From: Rhodoluna sp.
Lineage (GTDB): Bacteria; Actinomycetota; Actinomycetes; Actinomycetales; Microbacteriaceae
Assembly (NCBI GenBank): GCA_026393335.1
Contig: JAPLAJ010000051.1
Coordinates: forward strand, 1 to 15,860
DNA: 15,860 nt
Direction: 5' to 3'
Position numbers and translations under genes: made by a program. The notes below the pieces were generated by a model. It saw nothing but the letters and a program-made list of their open reading frames with translations, was not told the origin of the DNA and ran no database searches. Within the stretch, counting starts at the first letter, position 1. Every line of letters begins with the position of its first letter. This document shows positions 14,267 through 15,860 of this stretch, one piece after another.

Positions 14267-15760
14267 CTATTTGCGGCGTTTGATCTTGGTGTCATGGGCA
14301 ATATGCTTGACCATGCTCGGAAACACTAGCCCGTGCATAGGCAGCACTGTGAGCCAGTAGATGTGCCCTAGCAGGCCTTTAGGGACGAATATGGCCCTCT
14401 GAGTGACCTTAGTTCCGCCATCTGCTGTGGACTCTGCATTCCACTCCAGCCAAGCTAGCCCCGGCATCTTCATCTCAGCTCTTAGCCGCAGAAGATTAGG
14501 TCTTTCTAAGGCCTCTACACGCCAGAAGTCCAGTGCTTCACCTTCGATTAGGAAGTAAGGGTCACGACGTCCGCGACGAAGTCCAACACCACCGAATAGT
14601 CGATCTTGAAGACCTCTTAGTTCCCAAGCCCAGGTGGCAGTTGAGTAACCGTTGTCACCACCGATTGATTCAATGCGCTGCCAAACCTTATCGATTGGAT
14701 CTTGAGTTGTCTCTGTTCTGACATCTGAATACAAAGTTCCACCAGCCCAGGTTGGGTCAGTTGGAAGTGGTTCGCTAGGTCCACCCTGCAAGGCTGCGTT
14801 AGACCAACGAGTTTCAACGTTGGCTTCTTTGATACGAGTAAGAGCAAGTGCAACAGCTGCTTTGAATGTTGTTAGCCCTGCTTTTGGATCTGGAATGTAT
14901 TTCTTGATTGAATCATCAGAACAAACAACTTCATTCTTCAAGCTATCGATAAGTCTTCTAGCTAAAGTAATTGGAACTGGTGTTACCAATCCAACCCAAG
15001 CACTTGAAAGTCTTGGGGTTAGTACCGGAAGTGGCATGATGATTCGCTTACGAAGGCCAGCAGCCTCTGCGTATTGCATCATCAATTCACGGTAGGTAAG
15101 AACTTCTGGTCCACCAATATCAAAGTGAGCGTTTAGTTCTTCTTTTATACCTGCAGCGCCAACTAGATATCTAAGAACATCTCTTACTGCTATCGGTTGA
15201 ATTCTTACAGTTACCCATTTAGGTGTGACCATCACAGGAATACGTTCGGTTAGATAGCGCAACATTTCAAATGATGCCGATCCCGAACCAATAACAACAC
15301 CGGCTCTAAGTTCTACAGTTGGAACTCCAGATGATCGAAGAATTTCACCGGTTTCTGCTCTTGAGGAAAGGTGAGCGCTTAGCTTGCTCTCACTATCAGC
15401 CATACCACCTAGGTAAACCATGCGCTTGACGTTGTTTTTCTTAGCCATCTTGCCAAAGGTGGTTGCCCATTCCTTTTCAAGTCTTTCGAAGTCTTCACGA
15501 ACATGCAGGGCGTGAAGTAGGTAGTAAGCAACATCAACTCCAGCTAGAGCCTTATCAACCGCTTGCTCGTCGTTTGCATCACCTTCAACAACCTCAACCT
15601 GGTTGTACCAAGGGTAACTGGTCAATCTTTCAACATGGCGAGCCATGACTCGTGCCCGATAGCCCTGGTGCAATAGTTCTCTGACTAGACGACCACCGAT
15701 GTATCCGGTAGCACCGGTAACAAGACATAGTGCAGGCTTACCAGATTCATCTAGCAGCAT
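14267..15760 (-). CDS. SDR (NAD(P)-binding) - DUF2867 fusion protein
   Basis: A 497-residue two-part protein (507 if it starts at TTG 15790). The N-terminal half is an atypical short-chain dehydrogenase/NmrA-like Rossmann domain with T-G-A-T-G-Y-I-G-G-R-L near residues 15-25, followed by V-E-G-D-A-N-D and a Y-Y-L-L-H-A segment. The second half, from about residue 340, is a DUF2867 domain (W-x-R-I-E-S-I-G-G-D-N-G-Y, then R-R-G-R-R-D and L-D-F-W-R-V-E). This fusion is a recurrent family of putative nucleoside-diphosphate-sugar epimerase-like proteins with unknown substrate. I chose ATG 15758-15760 because AAGGA sits 7 nt upstream; TTG at 15790 also has an AGG 7 nt upstream and stays possible. 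It heads the three-gene minus-strand operon, as far as the window shows. Confidence 0.88.
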   Translation of the reverse strand: MLLDESGKPALCLVTGATGYIGGRLVRELLHQGYRARVMARHVERLTSYPWYNQVEVVEGDANDEQAVDKALAGVDVAYYLLHALHVREDFERLEKEWATTFGKMAKKNNVKRMVYLGGMADSESKLSAHLSSRAETGEILRSSGVPTVELRAGVVIGSGSASFEMLRYLTERIPVMVTPKWVTVRIQPIAVRDVLRYLVGAAGIKEELNAHFDIGGPEVLTYRELMMQYAEAAGLRKRIIMPLPVLTPRLSSAWVGLVTPVPITLARRLIDSLKNEVVCSDDSIKKYIPDPKAGLTTFKAAVALALTRIKEANVETRWSNAALQGGPSEPLPTDPTWAGGTLYSDVRTETTQDPIDKVWQRIESIGGDNGYSTATWAWELRGLQDRLFGGVGLRRGRRDPYFLIEGEALDFWRVEALERPNLLRLRAEMKMPGLAWLEWNAESTADGGTKVTQRAIFVPKGLLGHIYWLTVLPMHGLVFPSMVKHIAHDTKIKRRK

Positions 15761-15860
15761 TGGTAAGTCCTTGGCTATCTCATTGTTCAATTTGATACCT
15801 GTTCCTTTATTCCATCAGCAGTGTTTCGTCTATCGGGTTTAGATTCACCAGCTTCGATAG
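15761..15860 (-). other. Upstream region of the SDR operon, possibly with the tail of another gene
   Basis: On the minus strand two frames are open from the right edge. One ends at TAA 15809-15807; the other, with more ordinary codons and a hydrophilic tail, ends at TGA 15789-15787, overlapping the candidate TTG start as TTGA. Either could be the C terminus of a preceding operon gene, but 50-75 nt are too few to decide. I see no convincing promoter. Confidence 0.3.

Overview
The window is ordinary-looking chromosomal DNA from a bacterium, most likely a small planktonic actinobacterium with an AT-leaning genome (Microbacteriaceae 'Luna' type or a relative). The reasons are indirect: protein family choice, several genes whose ATG sits only 6-9 nt after a TAnnnT hexamer (leaderless transcripts), GTG start use, no encoded CCA on the tRNA, and frequent CTA (Leu) and AGA (Arg) codons. 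The genus cannot be fixed from the sequence alone.

Layout. (1) 1-6009 (+): the 3' part of a giant secreted or surface protein, open at the left edge: TIG/IPT domains, 18 MBG ('YG')-type domains, two more TIG/IPT domains and a C-terminal OmpA-like domain. A terminator-like hairpin follows. (2) 6149-8471 (+): a 77-aa XRE regulator with a palindromic, probably autoregulatory, leaderless promoter; a polytopic membrane protein; a small membrane protein (these three overlap); then a DUF998-type membrane protein with its own ribosome binding site. (3) 10344-8464 (-): a secreted RTX-repeat protein with two duplicated Ig-like domains, then a phospholipase/carboxylesterase-family hydrolase that converges on the DUF998 gene with an 8-nt overlap. 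(4) 10529-11133: an FKBP-type prolyl isomerase (+, probably leaderless) converging on a DUF5522-like Cys-cluster protein (-) with only 2 nt between the stops. (5) 11330-11719 (+): a conserved 129-aa protein of unknown function with a CxxC-H motif, then a bidirectional terminator shared with tRNA-Lys(TTT) on the minus strand. (6) 15790-11891 (-): a tight operon of an NAD(P)-binding SDR-DUF2867 fusion, an EamA/DMT exporter and glycerol kinase (glpK), with 9-nt gaps.

The strongest unexplained structure is inside the giant protein. Its MBG domains are not a simple tandem array: domains 3-18 fall into four four-domain super-units of about 960 nt each, with domain n resembling n+4 more than its neighbours. 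Its cysteines occur strictly in pairs and two pairs co-occur at the same positions in domains 9 and 13. No CRISPR array, insertion sequence, phage module or recognised defence system was found.
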